From NCBI GenBank assembly GCA_016196925.1, contig JACPWS010000050.1:1-53783 (forward strand): a stretch of DNA of 53,783 nt. Reading direction: 5' to 3'. The notes under the pieces were generated by a model. The model ran no database searches. It had not been told where the DNA came from and was given only the letters and a program-made list of their open reading frames with translations. The position numbers and the translations under genes were made by a program. Of this stretch, positions 1 through 8,465 are shown in pieces (the stretch's first letter is position 1; the number at the start of each line of letters is the position of its first letter). Source of the stretch: Burkholderiales bacterium (lineage in GTDB: Bacteria; Pseudomonadota; Gammaproteobacteria; Burkholderiales; Burkholderiaceae_D).

Positions 1-752
1 GAATTCGAGACGAACAGGGCGCCGCCGGCTGCGGCAAAGCGGCGCACCACCTGGCCGTCAGCCTCGATGCCGTCGCCGAAACCCTGGTAAGCCATATCCA
101 GGAAAGGGATCAGGCCGCGCTGGCTCACCACGGCGATGACTTGCGTCCACTGTGCATCAGTCAGGTCGGCGCCGGTCGGATTGTGGCAGCAGGCGTGCAG
201 TAGCACGATGGAGCCGGCCGGCATCGCTTGCAATGCAGCCAGCATGCCGTCGAAATTCACGCCGCGGGTGTTGGCGTCGTAATACGGATAGGAATTGACC
301 GTGAAGCCGGCCGATTCGAACAGGGCGCGGTGGTTTTCCCAGCTCGGGTCGCTGATCCAGACTTGGGAACCGGGCGCAAAGCGTTGCAGGAAATCGGCGC
401 CCAGTTTCAGGGCGCCGGTGCCGCCGATGGCTTGTGCGGTGAGCGCGCGTTTTTCCTTGACCACGGCGCTGTCGGCGCCGAACACCAGTTCCTGCACCGC
501 CTTGTCGTAAGCGGCCAGACCTTCGATAGGCAGATAGGTACGCGGCGCAAATTTTTCCATCAGGATCGCTTCGGCCTGCTTGACGCATTCAAGCAGGGGC
601 ACCTTGCCGTTATCGTCGTAATACACGCCGACGCCGAGGTTGACCTTGGCCGGGTTCTGGTCGGCGTTAAAAGCTTCGGTGATGCCCAGGATAGGGTCGC
701 GCGGGGCCATTTCTATGGCGGAAAACAGGGGGGAGGAAGCAGGAGCGTTCAT
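1..752 (-). CDS. tyrB: aromatic amino acid aminotransferase, N-terminal part (cut by window edge)
   Basis: About 250 N-terminal residues of a PLP-dependent class I aminotransferase, read from an ATG at 750-752 and still open at base 1. Seen in the translation: an N-terminus of the form SSPLFSAIEMAPRDPILGI, the glycine-rich LGVGVYYDDNGKVP stretch, DPSWENH, the family motif HNPTG, and DMAYQGFGDG near the edge. These are typical of the aspartate/tyrosine aminotransferase (AspC/TyrB) family, which transfers the amino group of aromatic amino acids or aspartate to 2-oxoglutarate in the cytosol. The PLP-binding lysine lies beyond the window. No clear Shine-Dalgarno precedes the ATG. The gene is divergent from uvrB. 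AspC is the main alternative. Confidence 0.85.
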   Translation of the reverse strand, partial: MNAPASSPLFSAIEMAPRDPILGITEAFNADQNPAKVNLGVGVYYDDNGKVPLLECVKQAEAILMEKFAPRTYLPIEGLAAYDKAVQELVFGADSAVVKEKRALTAQAIGGTGALKLGADFLQRFAPGSQVWISDPSWENHRALFESAGFTVNSYPYYDANTRGVNFDGMLAALQAMPAGSIVLLHACCHNPTGADLTDAQWTQVIAVVSQRGLIPFLDMAYQGFGDGIEADGQVVRRFAAAGGALFVSN

Positions 753-773
753 CGTGATAATATGGAAAATTGT

Positions 774-789
774 CTGTCGTTACTGACAG
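774..789 (+). promoter_or_regulatory. LexA (SOS) box upstream of uvrB
   Basis: CTGTCGTTACTGACAG fits the LexA consensus CTGT-N8-ACAG exactly and lies 63 bases before the uvrB ATG, in the 100-bp gap between the divergent tyrB and uvrB genes. uvrB is a known member of LexA regulons in proteobacteria, which supports damage-inducible control here. LexA binding is inferred, not shown. The site could also affect tyrB. Confidence 0.7.
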
Positions 790-852
790 TAAGGGTTGAG
801 ATGATGCAGATGGCGGATTTCAGCCGACTATTTTAGCAAAGGTAAGAGCACC

Positions 853-2958
853 ATGGCGGTTGCACCCGTGAATTCCTCGGCTTCGTCCGAAGGCTTGGAC
901 GAAACAAAATTCGCTACTTTCCCCGATTCGCCTTATCAGTTGTACCAATTATTCCCTCCGGCCGGAGATCAGCCGGCGGCCATCGCGCAACTGGTGGAAG
1001 GCATAGGCGACGGCTTGTTTTTCCAGACCCTGCTCGGCGTCACCGGCTCCGGCAAGACATATACCATGGCGAACGTGATCGCGCGCACCGGGCGGCCGGC
1101 GATCGTGTTTGCGCCGAACAAGACGCTGGCCGCGCAGTTGTATAGCGAGTTCCGCGAGTTTTTCCCGCGCAATGCGGTCGAGTATTTCGTCAGTTACTAC
1201 GATTACTACCAGCCCGAAGCCTATGTGCCGCAGCGCGATCTGTTCATAGAAAAAGATTCGGCGATCAACGAGCATATCGAGCAGATGCGCCTGTCTTGCA
1301 CCAAGTCGCTGATGGAGCGGCGCGACGTGATTATCGTGGCGACCGTCTCGGCGATTTACGGTATCGGTAATCCTAACGAATACCACAAGATGATTTTGAC
1401 GCTGCGGGCCAAGGACAAAGTCAGCCAGCGCGATGTGATTGCGCGCCTGATCCAGATGCAATACACGCGCAATGAAATCGACTTCGGGCGCGGCACTTTC
1501 CGCGTGCGCGGCGACACCATCGACATCTTCCCGGCCGAGCATGCCGAACTGGCGCTGCGGGTGGAGATGTTCGACGATGAAATCGAGAACCTGCAATTGT
1601 TCGACCCGTTGACCGGGCGCGTCAAACAAAAAATCCCGCGCTTTACCGTGTATCCCGGTTCGCATTACGTGACGCCGCGCGAGACAGTGTTGCGCGCGGT
1701 GGAAACCATCAAGCAGGAATTGCGCGAAAGGCTGGAATTCTTCCGGCGCGAAAACAAGCTGATCGAAGAGCAGCGCATAGAGCAACGCACCCGCTTCGAT
1801 CTGGAAATGATGGCGGAAATCGGCTTCACCAAGGGCATAGAAAACTATTCGCGCCATCTGAGCGGGGCCAAGCCGGGCGAACCGCCGCCTACCCTGGTCG
1901 ATTATCTGCCGCCGGATGCCTTGATGTTCCTGGACGAGTCGCATGTGCTGACCGGGCAGTTGAACGGCATGTATAACGGCGACCGGGCGCGCAAGACGAA
2001 TCTGGTCGATTACGGCTTCCGCCTGCCGTCGGCGCTCGATAACCGGCCGCTGAAGTTTGAAGAATTCGAAAGCAAGCTGCGCCAGACCGTGTTCGTCTCG
2101 GCCACGCCGGGCGAGTATGAGCGCCAGCATGCCGATCAGGTGGTGGAGCAGGTGGTGCGGCCGACCGGCCTGGTTGATCCTATGATAGCGGTGAAGCCGG
2201 CGCTGACCCAGGTCGATGATCTGATGTCGGAGATTACGCTGCGTGTCAAGAAAAACGAGCGGGTGCTGGTCACTACCCTGACCAAGCGTATGGCTGAGCA
2301 GCTGACCGAATTCCTGAGCGAGAACGGCATCAAGGTACGCTATCTGCACAGCGATATCGATACCGTGGAGCGGGTGGAAATCATACGCGATCTGCGACTG
2401 GGCACCTTCGATGTGCTGGTCGGCATCAACCTGTTGCGCGAAGGCCTGGATATACCGGAAGTATCGCTGGTGGCGATTTTGGATGCCGACAAGGAAGGCT
2501 TCCTGCGTTCCGAGCGCAGCCTGATCCAGACCATAGGCCGCGCCGCGCGTAACCTGAACGGCATGGCGATCCTGTATGCCGACAAGGTGACCGATTCCAT
2601 GCGGCGCGCGATCGGCGAGACCGAGAGGCGGCGCAACAAGCAGCTGGAATTCAATGCGGCCAACAATATCACCCCGACCGGCATCCGCAAGCAGATCAAG
2701 GACATCATCGACGGTGTCTACAATCCGCAGGAAGCGCGCGAAGAGCTGGCGCTGGCGCAGGAGCAGGCGCGCTATGAGGTGATGAGCGAGAAACAGATCA
2801 GCCGCGAAATCAAGCGTCTGGAAAAACTGATGCTCGATCACGCCAAGAATCTGGAATTCGAAAAAGCGGCGCAGGTGCGCGACCAGCTGGCGCACATGAA
2901 ACAGCAATTGTTCGGCGCCGGCGGCGGCGACAACCTGGCGGCGATCTCGGGCGGCTAG
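853..2958 (+). CDS. uvrB: UvrABC excinuclease subunit B
   Basis: UvrB is the damage-verifying helicase-like subunit of nucleotide excision repair: it is loaded by UvrA, opens the DNA at the lesion and recruits UvrC. The 701-residue protein has the Walker A motif GVTGSGKT (Lys68), the [15 protein letters not shown] beta-hairpin region that clamps one strand, DESH in the Walker B position, helicase motifs such as [12 protein letters not shown] and QTIGRAARN, and a C-terminal UVR domain ([22 protein letters not shown]) that contacts UvrC. The length is slightly above the E. coli protein because of about 20 extra N-terminal residues. AAGG lies upstream of the ATG. The LexA box upstream predicts SOS induction. 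Confidence 0.97.
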   Translation: MAVAPVNSSASSEGLDETKFATFPDSPYQLYQLFPPAGDQPAAIAQLVEGIGDGLFFQTLLGVTGSGKTYTMANVIARTGRPAIVFAPNKTLAAQLYSEFREFFPRNAVEYFVSYYDYYQPEAYVPQRDLFIEKDSAINEHIEQMRLSCTKSLMERRDVIIVATVSAIYGIGNPNEYHKMILTLRAKDKVSQRDVIARLIQMQYTRNEIDFGRGTFRVRGDTIDIFPAEHAELALRVEMFDDEIENLQLFDPLTGRVKQKIPRFTVYPGSHYVTPRETVLRAVETIKQELRERLEFFRRENKLIEEQRIEQRTRFDLEMMAEIGFTKGIENYSRHLSGAKPGEPPPTLVDYLPPDALMFLDESHVLTGQLNGMYNGDRARKTNLVDYGFRLPSALDNRPLKFEEFESKLRQTVFVSATPGEYERQHADQVVEQVVRPTGLVDPMIAVKPALTQVDDLMSEITLRVKKNERVLVTTLTKRMAEQLTEFLSENGIKVRYLHSDIDTVERVEIIRDLRLGTFDVLVGINLLREGLDIPEVSLVAILDADKEGFLRSERSLIQTIGRAARNLNGMAILYADKVTDSMRRAIGETERRRNKQLEFNAANNITPTGIRKQIKDIIDGVYNPQEAREELALAQEQARYEVMSEKQISREIKRLEKLMLDHAKNLEFEKAAQVRDQLAHMKQQLFGAGGGDNLAAISGG

Positions 2959-2994
2959 CCTGGCCGGGGTCGTGTAGTTCGCACGCTATTTGGC

Positions 2995-3073
2995 ATACTC
3001 CCCTCTATTTTTAATAAAATCGCCTTGTCGTCAGCGTATTTAAAGGGCCGTGGAAAATACTGGGGGGGCGTAT
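2995..3073 (+). repeat. 79-bp palindromic repeat, copy A
   Basis: Starts ATACTCCCCTC and ends GGGGGGGCGTAT, giving imperfect terminal inverted repeats of about 10 bp, with the family core CGTCAGCGTATTTAAAGGG in the middle. Similar units lie at 11906, 35134, 51032 and (half only) 53610. It sits between the convergent uvrB and cphA genes, ahead of a terminator. Confidence 0.8.
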
Positions 3074-3176
3074 TTTTTTTGGCAAAAAACGGCACCGTAT
3101 CCCGAAAAACCGTCGCCCGCCCTCTGCCATCCTGCGCGCCGGAGCCCGATCCAGAGCGGCGAAGCGCTATGCAAAT

Positions 3177-3207
3177 AAAAAAACGCCGGATAATTCCGGC
3201 GTTTTTT
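3177..3207. terminator. bidirectional rho-independent terminator between uvrB and cphA
   Basis: An 8-bp perfect stem (ACGCCGGA / TCCGGCGT) around a TAAT loop, with an A-run before and a T-run after, so it can end transcription from both strands. It lies 17 bases beyond the cphA stop and serves the convergent uvrB and cphA genes. Confidence 0.9.
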
Positions 3208-3223
3208 ATGGCGAGCGGCGCGC

Positions 3224-5794
3224 TTAACTTCCGGCGATGCGTTTAGCGATATGCGCCAGCGCTGCTTCCACCTGATCGATCAGGATCAGGCATAAATCGC
3301 CTTCATTCAAGCGGTCCAGCGCCAGATCGATCGCGATAAACTCGCCGGTGATTTCGTCGATGCGGGAGCTGCGCTTGGCATCGCCCAGGCCGGCGCGCAG
3401 CAAGGCGATGACTTCGCCGTCGGCGCGGCCGCGCTGGCATTGATCCTGATACAGCACGACATCGTCGAATGCGTCGCCGAGGATTTCGGTTTGCTGGCGT
3501 ATGTCCTGGTCGCGCCGGTCGCCGGCGCCGCTGATGACGACCGAACGGCGCTTGGCCGGCATGCTTTCGACCGCCTGCACCAGGGCCAGAATCGCATCCG
3601 GATTGTGACCGTAGTCGGCAATCACGGTGGCGCCTTTATGGCTGAACACATTGAAGCGTCCGGGCGCGTTATCGCTTTCGGTGGTGAAGGTCTGCAAGCC
3701 GGCGCGTATCGCATCCCAGCCGATGTCGACCGCCCAGGCGGCGGCGACCGAGGCCATCACATTTTCGACTTGAAAGCCTATGCTGCCGCCGCGGGTCAGC
3801 GGGATGTCGGCGAGCGGGATGTCGAGGCGCAGCTTGCCTTCCGCGGCTACCAGGCATCCGTCTTCGACGTAGACCACGCGCTTGCCCTGGGCCCGGTGGG
3901 CGGCCATGACCGGGTGTTGGTGATCGGCGGCGAAGAAGATGACGGCGGCCGGGCAATTGGCCGCCATGCTGGCAACGATAGGGTCGGCCGCATTCAGCAC
4001 TGCATAGCCGTCGTCTGCAACGTTCTGCACGATCACGCGTTTCAATACGGCCAGGTCTTCGACCGTGGTGATGTAGTTCAGACCGAGGTGGTCGCCCGAG
4101 CCGATGTTGGTGATGACGGCGACCTGGCTGCGGTCGAACGCCAGTCCTTCGCGCAATACGCCGCCGCGCGCGGTTTCGAATACCGCCGCATCGACGTCGG
4201 GGTGAGATAAGACGTTGCGCGCGCTGCGCGGCCCGCTGCAGTCGCCGCTGTCGATCTGGCGTCCTTCGACATACACGCCGTCGGTATTGGTCATGCCGGT
4301 GCGCAGTCCGCCGGCCGTCAGCAGATGGGCGATCAGGCGCACCGTCGTGGTTTTTCCATTGGTGCCGGTGACCGCGATGATGGGGATGCGGCCATCTTCA
4401 TGCTCTTCAAACATGGCGGAAACGATCGCTTCCCCGACCGGCCGGCCCTTGCCGAAGGAAGGCGAGAGGTGCATGCGCAAACCAGGCGCGGCGTTGACTT
4501 CGACGATGCCGCCGTTTTGCTCTTCGATCGTCTTCAAGACGCTGTCGCACACCACGTCCACGCCGCAAATATCGAGGCCGACCATGTGCGCGGCGGCTAC
4601 TGCGCGTGCCGCAACTTCAGGGTGGACGTCGTCCGTCACGTCCGTCGCCGCGCCGCCGGTGGACAGGTTGGCATTGTTGCGGAGTATGACGCGCTGGCCT
4701 TTGGGCGGAACCGAGTCGGCCACATAACCTTGCTTGGCCAGACTGGCGAGCGCGATGTCGTCGAAGCGTATCTTGGTCAGCGAGGTCGCATGGCCGCTGC
4801 CGCGGCGCGGATCTTTATTGACTTGTTCGACCAGTTCGCGCACGGTTTGCTTGCCGTCGCCCACCACTTGCGGCGGATCGCGCCGGGCTGCCGCCACCAG
4901 CTTGTTGCCCACCACCAGCAAGCGAAAATCGTTGCCGGGCAAGAAGCGTTCGACCAGGATATCGTCGCGGAATTCGGAGGCGGCGGCGAAGCCGGCATCC
5001 AGCTGTTCGCGCGTGGTGACATTGACGGTGACGCCTTTGCCCTGATTGCCGTCTTTCGGCTTGACCACCACCGGCAGGCCGATTTCCAGCGCGGCAGCCC
5101 AGGCGTCGTCCGGGCTGACGACCGAGCGCCCCAAAGGCACGGGCACGCCGGCGGCATGCAGCAATTTCTTGGTCAATTCCTTATCCTGCGCGATCGCTTC
5201 GGCGATCGCGCTGGTGCCATCCATTTCGGCGGCTTGAATCTTGCGCTGGCGGCTGCCCCAGCCGAAGGCGACCAGGCTGCCGTCGGTCAGGCGGCGATAA
5301 GGGATGTTGCGCGCCACGGCGGCGTTGACGATAGAGCCGGTGGATGGGCCGAGACGCACGTCTTCGTCCAGATCGCGCAACTGCGCCAGCGCCGCCGGTA
5401 AGTCGAAAGCGGCATCGTCGCACGCGGCCTGGATCAGCGTTTGCGCCAGTTCCAGCGCGAGGCGGCCGACCGCTTCTTCAGAATATTCGACGACGACCTG
5501 GAAAATGCCGGGCTCCAGCGTCTGCGTGCTACGGCTGAAGGTGACCGGGCAGCCGGCCTGCGCCTGCAACCCGAGGGCGGTGAGTTCCAGTACGTGCGCG
5601 ATAGAAATCGCATCGTCGTGCCCGGTCGGTTGCAGTACGCTTAACTCCGGGAACAGGGCACGCAAGCGCTCTTCAAATCCGGGCAATCCTGCAATTGATT
5701 GCTCGGCATCAGTGCAGGCGACGATGGCTTCAATTGCCGTGTGATGGCTCCAGAGATTCGGGCCGCGCAGGGCACGGATGCGTGATACTTCCAT
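3224..5794 (-). CDS. cphA: cyanophycin synthetase with active-type Mur-ligase domain
   Basis: Cyanophycin synthetase builds the storage polymer multi-L-arginyl-poly-L-aspartate: the ATP-grasp domain adds Asp to the backbone and the Mur-ligase domain adds Arg to the side chain. The 856-residue protein has an N domain (about 1-160), an ATP-grasp domain (ELTKKLLHAAGVPVP onward, with KPKDGNQGKGVTV) and a Mur-ligase half with an intact P-loop TGTNGKTT (Lys481), ETARGG, and the C-terminal subdomain (PGRFNVF, DYGHNPDA, GAGDRRD). I chose the ATG at 5794, preceded by AGGA, over a TTG ten codons upstream. Oddity: the N domain lacks the GGFLER motif, and HxxEH is degenerate (HVLEL, residues 67-71). The second paralogue lies 122 bp upstream on the same strand. 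Confidence 0.93.
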   Translation of the reverse strand: MEVSRIRALRGPNLWSHHTAIEAIVACTDAEQSIAGLPGFEERLRALFPELSVLQPTGHDDAISIAHVLELTALGLQAQAGCPVTFSRSTQTLEPGIFQVVVEYSEEAVGRLALELAQTLIQAACDDAAFDLPAALAQLRDLDEDVRLGPSTGSIVNAAVARNIPYRRLTDGSLVAFGWGSRQRKIQAAEMDGTSAIAEAIAQDKELTKKLLHAAGVPVPLGRSVVSPDDAWAAALEIGLPVVVKPKDGNQGKGVTVNVTTREQLDAGFAAASEFRDDILVERFLPGNDFRLLVVGNKLVAAARRDPPQVVGDGKQTVRELVEQVNKDPRRGSGHATSLTKIRFDDIALASLAKQGYVADSVPPKGQRVILRNNANLSTGGAATDVTDDVHPEVAARAVAAAHMVGLDICGVDVVCDSVLKTIEEQNGGIVEVNAAPGLRMHLSPSFGKGRPVGEAIVSAMFEEHEDGRIPIIAVTGTNGKTTTVRLIAHLLTAGGLRTGMTNTDGVYVEGRQIDSGDCSGPRSARNVLSHPDVDAAVFETARGGVLREGLAFDRSQVAVITNIGSGDHLGLNYITTVEDLAVLKRVIVQNVADDGYAVLNAADPIVASMAANCPAAVIFFAADHQHPVMAAHRAQGKRVVYVEDGCLVAAEGKLRLDIPLADIPLTRGGSIGFQVENVMASVAAAWAVDIGWDAIRAGLQTFTTESDNAPGRFNVFSHKGATVIADYGHNPDAILALVQAVESMPAKRRSVVISGAGDRRDQDIRQQTEILGDAFDDVVLYQDQCQRGRADGEVIALLRAGLGDAKRSSRIDEITGEFIAIDLALDRLNEGDLCLILIDQVEAALAHIAKRIAGS

Positions 5795-5916
5795 AAAACT
5801 TAGTCCTGTTGAAAGGGGCTGCAAATGATGACCAGACGCGCATCGCCTAATGCGGATGCGGGTCGCTTGCCATCAGAAAAATAGGCGATTCGAACGGTAT
5901 TATTGTCAAATATGCG

Positions 5917-8094
5917 TCAATAAGCGGTTTTTATGCTGGAGTCGAAAGTTCTGAGCCCGGCATCCAGCAATTCCGGTGTGATGTCCAGCGCCCACGCAGC
6001 GGCTACCGCGGCCAAGACGCTATCGGGTTGCCTGGCTTCCGACGGTTTTAACGCGGACAAGGGGAGCAGGGCCGTTTCTTGTGCGCCGTTTGCCAGTACG
6101 ATATGGTTGTCGCGCAAGAACACCGCTCGTTCGCCTCGGGCGCGATGAGCGACGATGGCGTCGAGCGTAGGGGCGAGCGCATAGAAAATGACTTTGCCGT
6201 CGCACAATTCGGCCAGGTCCGCCACCGCTGCTTCGGCCGCGTTCAGGATTGCCACGCCATCCGGCAAGATGACGTCTACCTGGGTGCGCAGGATTTTGGA
6301 CATCTGATCGGCTTCGTTAATGTAAAACTCGCCGAGTCCGGCATGGCCATCCAGGTCGGTGACCACGCCTACCGCGCACTTATCGTAAGCGAGGCCGTCA
6401 GTTAGCATACGACGGGCGTTCGTTTCAAATACCGCCGCCTGCACCGAACGGTTGATTAACAGACGCTGACCGGATTCCCAGTCGGCGCAATCGCCTGGCG
6501 TGACCAGGCGCTGGTCCAGAAACAGTCCTTCGGCGCAAGCCGTGCCGGTGTGTTTGCCGCCGACGTGAATCAGTGCGGCGATCAGTCGCGCAATCAGGCT
6601 GGTGCCGCGCGTACCGGCGACGCCGACGATCGCGATGCGACCGCTTTCTTCGGCGGCGAACAGGTGGTCGATGATAGCTTTGCCGACCTGGCGGCCTTCG
6701 CCGTTGGCGGGTTTGATATGCGCCAGCAAGCCCGGGCTGGCGTTAACTTCGATAATCGCGCCGCCCTGGCTTTGCAAGGGGCGGGAAATGTCGTCGGCCA
6801 CCAGGTCGACGCCGGCGATATCGAGTCCGACCACGCGGGCCGCGAGCGTCGCGGCGGCCGCGACTTCGGGATGCAACTGGTCGGTAACGTCAAAGGCGAC
6901 ATTGCCGTTAGGTTGAATTAATACTTTTTGGCCGTTCAGCGGTACCGAGTTTGCGTCCATGCCCTGGCGTTTTAATTCCAGTATGACTTCGGCGCCCACG
7001 GCCGGGTCTATCGTGTTCAGCGGAAACTCTTCTGTCGTGCCGCGGCGCGGATCGGTGTTGATCTGCGCGTCGACCAGTTGCTGGATCGTGCCATGGCCGT
7101 CACCGGTCACCCAAAGCGATTCGCCTTTGGCGGCGGCGACGACTTTTTTGCCGACCACCAGGATGCGATGCTCATTGCCGGTGACGAAGCGTTCGACGAT
7201 GACGCTCTTGCTACCGCCCTTGCGGGCAGCCAGCTGGTAGGCGGCCTCGACATCGGCCCGGGTCATCAGATTCAGCGAAACGCCGCGGCCGTGATTGCCG
7301 TCATACGGTTTGAGCACGACCGGCAAACCTATATCCTGCGCCTCTTCCCAGGCTTCTTCGGCGCTGCGCACGATGCAGCCTTCCGGCACCGGCACGCCGC
7401 AGGCTTGCAACAGGGTCTTGGTCAGGTCTTTATCGCAGGCGATGCTTTCGGCGATCGCGCTGGTTCTGTCGGTTTCTGCAGTCCAGATACGGCGCTGGGC
7501 CGCACCATGTCCGAGTTGCACCAGGTTGCCGTCGGTCAGGCGTATCGAAGGGATGCGGCGCTCGGTGGCGGCATCGACGATACTGGCCGTGCTCGGACCG
7601 AGGCAGCGTGCATCCACCATGTCGCGCAACTCAGCCAGTTTGCCGTCCAGATCAAACGGCGTGTCTTCTATCGCCGCCATCAATAAATCCCGGCCTAAGG
7701 CCAGCGCGGTGCGCCCGACTTGCTCTTCGCGGGTGCGGAACGCCATCTTGTAAACGCCGGTTTTGCCGGTAGAGCGGGTCTGGCCGAAGCCGGTGCGCAT
7801 GCCCGCCAGATTTTGCAGTTCCAACACGACGTGTTCCAGGATATGCCCGGCCCAGGTGCCTTCGCGCAGGCGCTCGAGAAAGCCGCCCCTTTCGCCGACG
7901 CCGCAGCGATGCTCTACCATTCCGGGCAACCAGGCGCTCAGCCTTTCGTACAGGCCGGGTAAAGTGTTGGAAGGAAAATCCTCCAAGGCACCGATATCCA
8001 GCCATGCTTCGATGACGGGACGGTAAGTCCAGATATTCGGGCCGCGCAAATGGCTTGCACGGAGGATGCGGATGTTTTTCTGCTTCGTTGTCAT
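5917..8094 (-). CDS. cyanophycin synthetase paralogue with degenerate Mur-ligase half (CphA2-like)
   Basis: A 725-residue paralogue of the neighbouring CphA. The N domain is well conserved (RGPNIW, GGFLERLREGT and HILEHVVLELQNLAG, residues 84-98), and the ATP-grasp domain is complete (DLTKTLLQACGVPVPEG, KPYDGNHGRGVSL, IIEVNASPGLLAHIKP). In the Mur-ligase half the P-loop reads AGTRGTS, with Thr498 in place of the catalytic-type lysine, and the protein ends at about the FDSS position, so the C-terminal Mur-ligase subdomain is missing. This resembles the CphA2 group, in which one ligase activity is lost. The ATG at 8094 fits the homologous N-terminus; starts up to 8181 are open in frame. It is probably co-transcribed with cphA, and may be a partner subunit (inference). 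Confidence 0.85.
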   Translation of the reverse strand: MTTKQKNIRILRASHLRGPNIWTYRPVIEAWLDIGALEDFPSNTLPGLYERLSAWLPGMVEHRCGVGERGGFLERLREGTWAGHILEHVVLELQNLAGMRTGFGQTRSTGKTGVYKMAFRTREEQVGRTALALGRDLLMAAIEDTPFDLDGKLAELRDMVDARCLGPSTASIVDAATERRIPSIRLTDGNLVQLGHGAAQRRIWTAETDRTSAIAESIACDKDLTKTLLQACGVPVPEGCIVRSAEEAWEEAQDIGLPVVLKPYDGNHGRGVSLNLMTRADVEAAYQLAARKGGSKSVIVERFVTGNEHRILVVGKKVVAAAKGESLWVTGDGHGTIQQLVDAQINTDPRRGTTEEFPLNTIDPAVGAEVILELKRQGMDANSVPLNGQKVLIQPNGNVAFDVTDQLHPEVAAAATLAARVVGLDIAGVDLVADDISRPLQSQGGAIIEVNASPGLLAHIKPANGEGRQVGKAIIDHLFAAEESGRIAIVGVAGTRGTSLIARLIAALIHVGGKHTGTACAEGLFLDQRLVTPGDCADWESGQRLLINRSVQAAVFETNARRMLTDGLAYDKCAVGVVTDLDGHAGLGEFYINEADQMSKILRTQVDVILPDGVAILNAAEAAVADLAELCDGKVIFYALAPTLDAIVAHRARGERAVFLRDNHIVLANGAQETALLPLSALKPSEARQPDSVLAAVAAAWALDITPELLDAGLRTFDSSIKTAY

Positions 8095-8465
8095 GTATGT
8101 AATTTCTTGATGACCGGGTTTATCGGACGCCGGCCGTATCATTTTTAGAGCTTTTCTTCGCCTGCTGAGGACGATGCGCAATCATGTTTGCCGCATGATT
8201 GCCGCTTGATTGTTCTGGCAACTTCACTATCTGGCAGAAAGCGGATGGGATAAGCACGCTTGCTGGTATACTTGCGCGCCAGCGCAAAAGCTTTCATCCT
8301 CTTGATCAGGTTTAATCTGATTATTTTTCTTTCGATAGAATACCGTAAATTGCCGCTTCCGTGATACGGCTAAAGCCTATTACGGAAATCATGTTATCCC
8401 TTTTTGTTAAATTTCCTGTCCTTGATACGCTCAGGACTAGCTCTTGAGCCGGAGTCCGTTTTACG
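8095..8465. other. divergent intergenic region between the two cyanophycin transcription units
   Basis: A 371-bp non-coding stretch that must hold the promoters of both the cphA pair and the ABC transporter. No convincing sigma-70 pair was found by eye. It contains an imperfect inverted repeat at 8357-8387 (arms TTCCGTGATACGGCT and AGCCTATTACGGAA), described among the findings. GGAG lies 11 bases before the transporter ATG. The open frames across this stretch look spurious. Confidence 0.6.

Noticed and set aside
1-6. EcoRI site at the first bases
   Set aside because: It may reflect a cloning or fragment boundary or chance; no biological meaning can be drawn from it.
753-762. TATTAT just before tyrB as a leaderless promoter
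   Set aside because: The expected start would fall inside the ATG and no acceptable -35 was found, so a promoter could not be supported.
949-2907. 652-residue antisense frame in uvrB
   Set aside because: Shadow of a strongly conserved gene in GC-rich DNA; the composition is His/Gln/Arg-rich as typical for antisense frames. The same holds for long antisense frames in infB, typA, nusA and pepA.
3025-3246. Small plus-strand frame containing SSAYLKGRGKYWGG
   Set aside because: It is a translation of repeat copy A; related peptides arise from copies C and D, and it runs into the terminator and the cphA end.
5795-5824. TTG start ten codons upstream of cphA
   Set aside because: The ATG at 5794 has AGGA at good distance and fits the family N-terminus.
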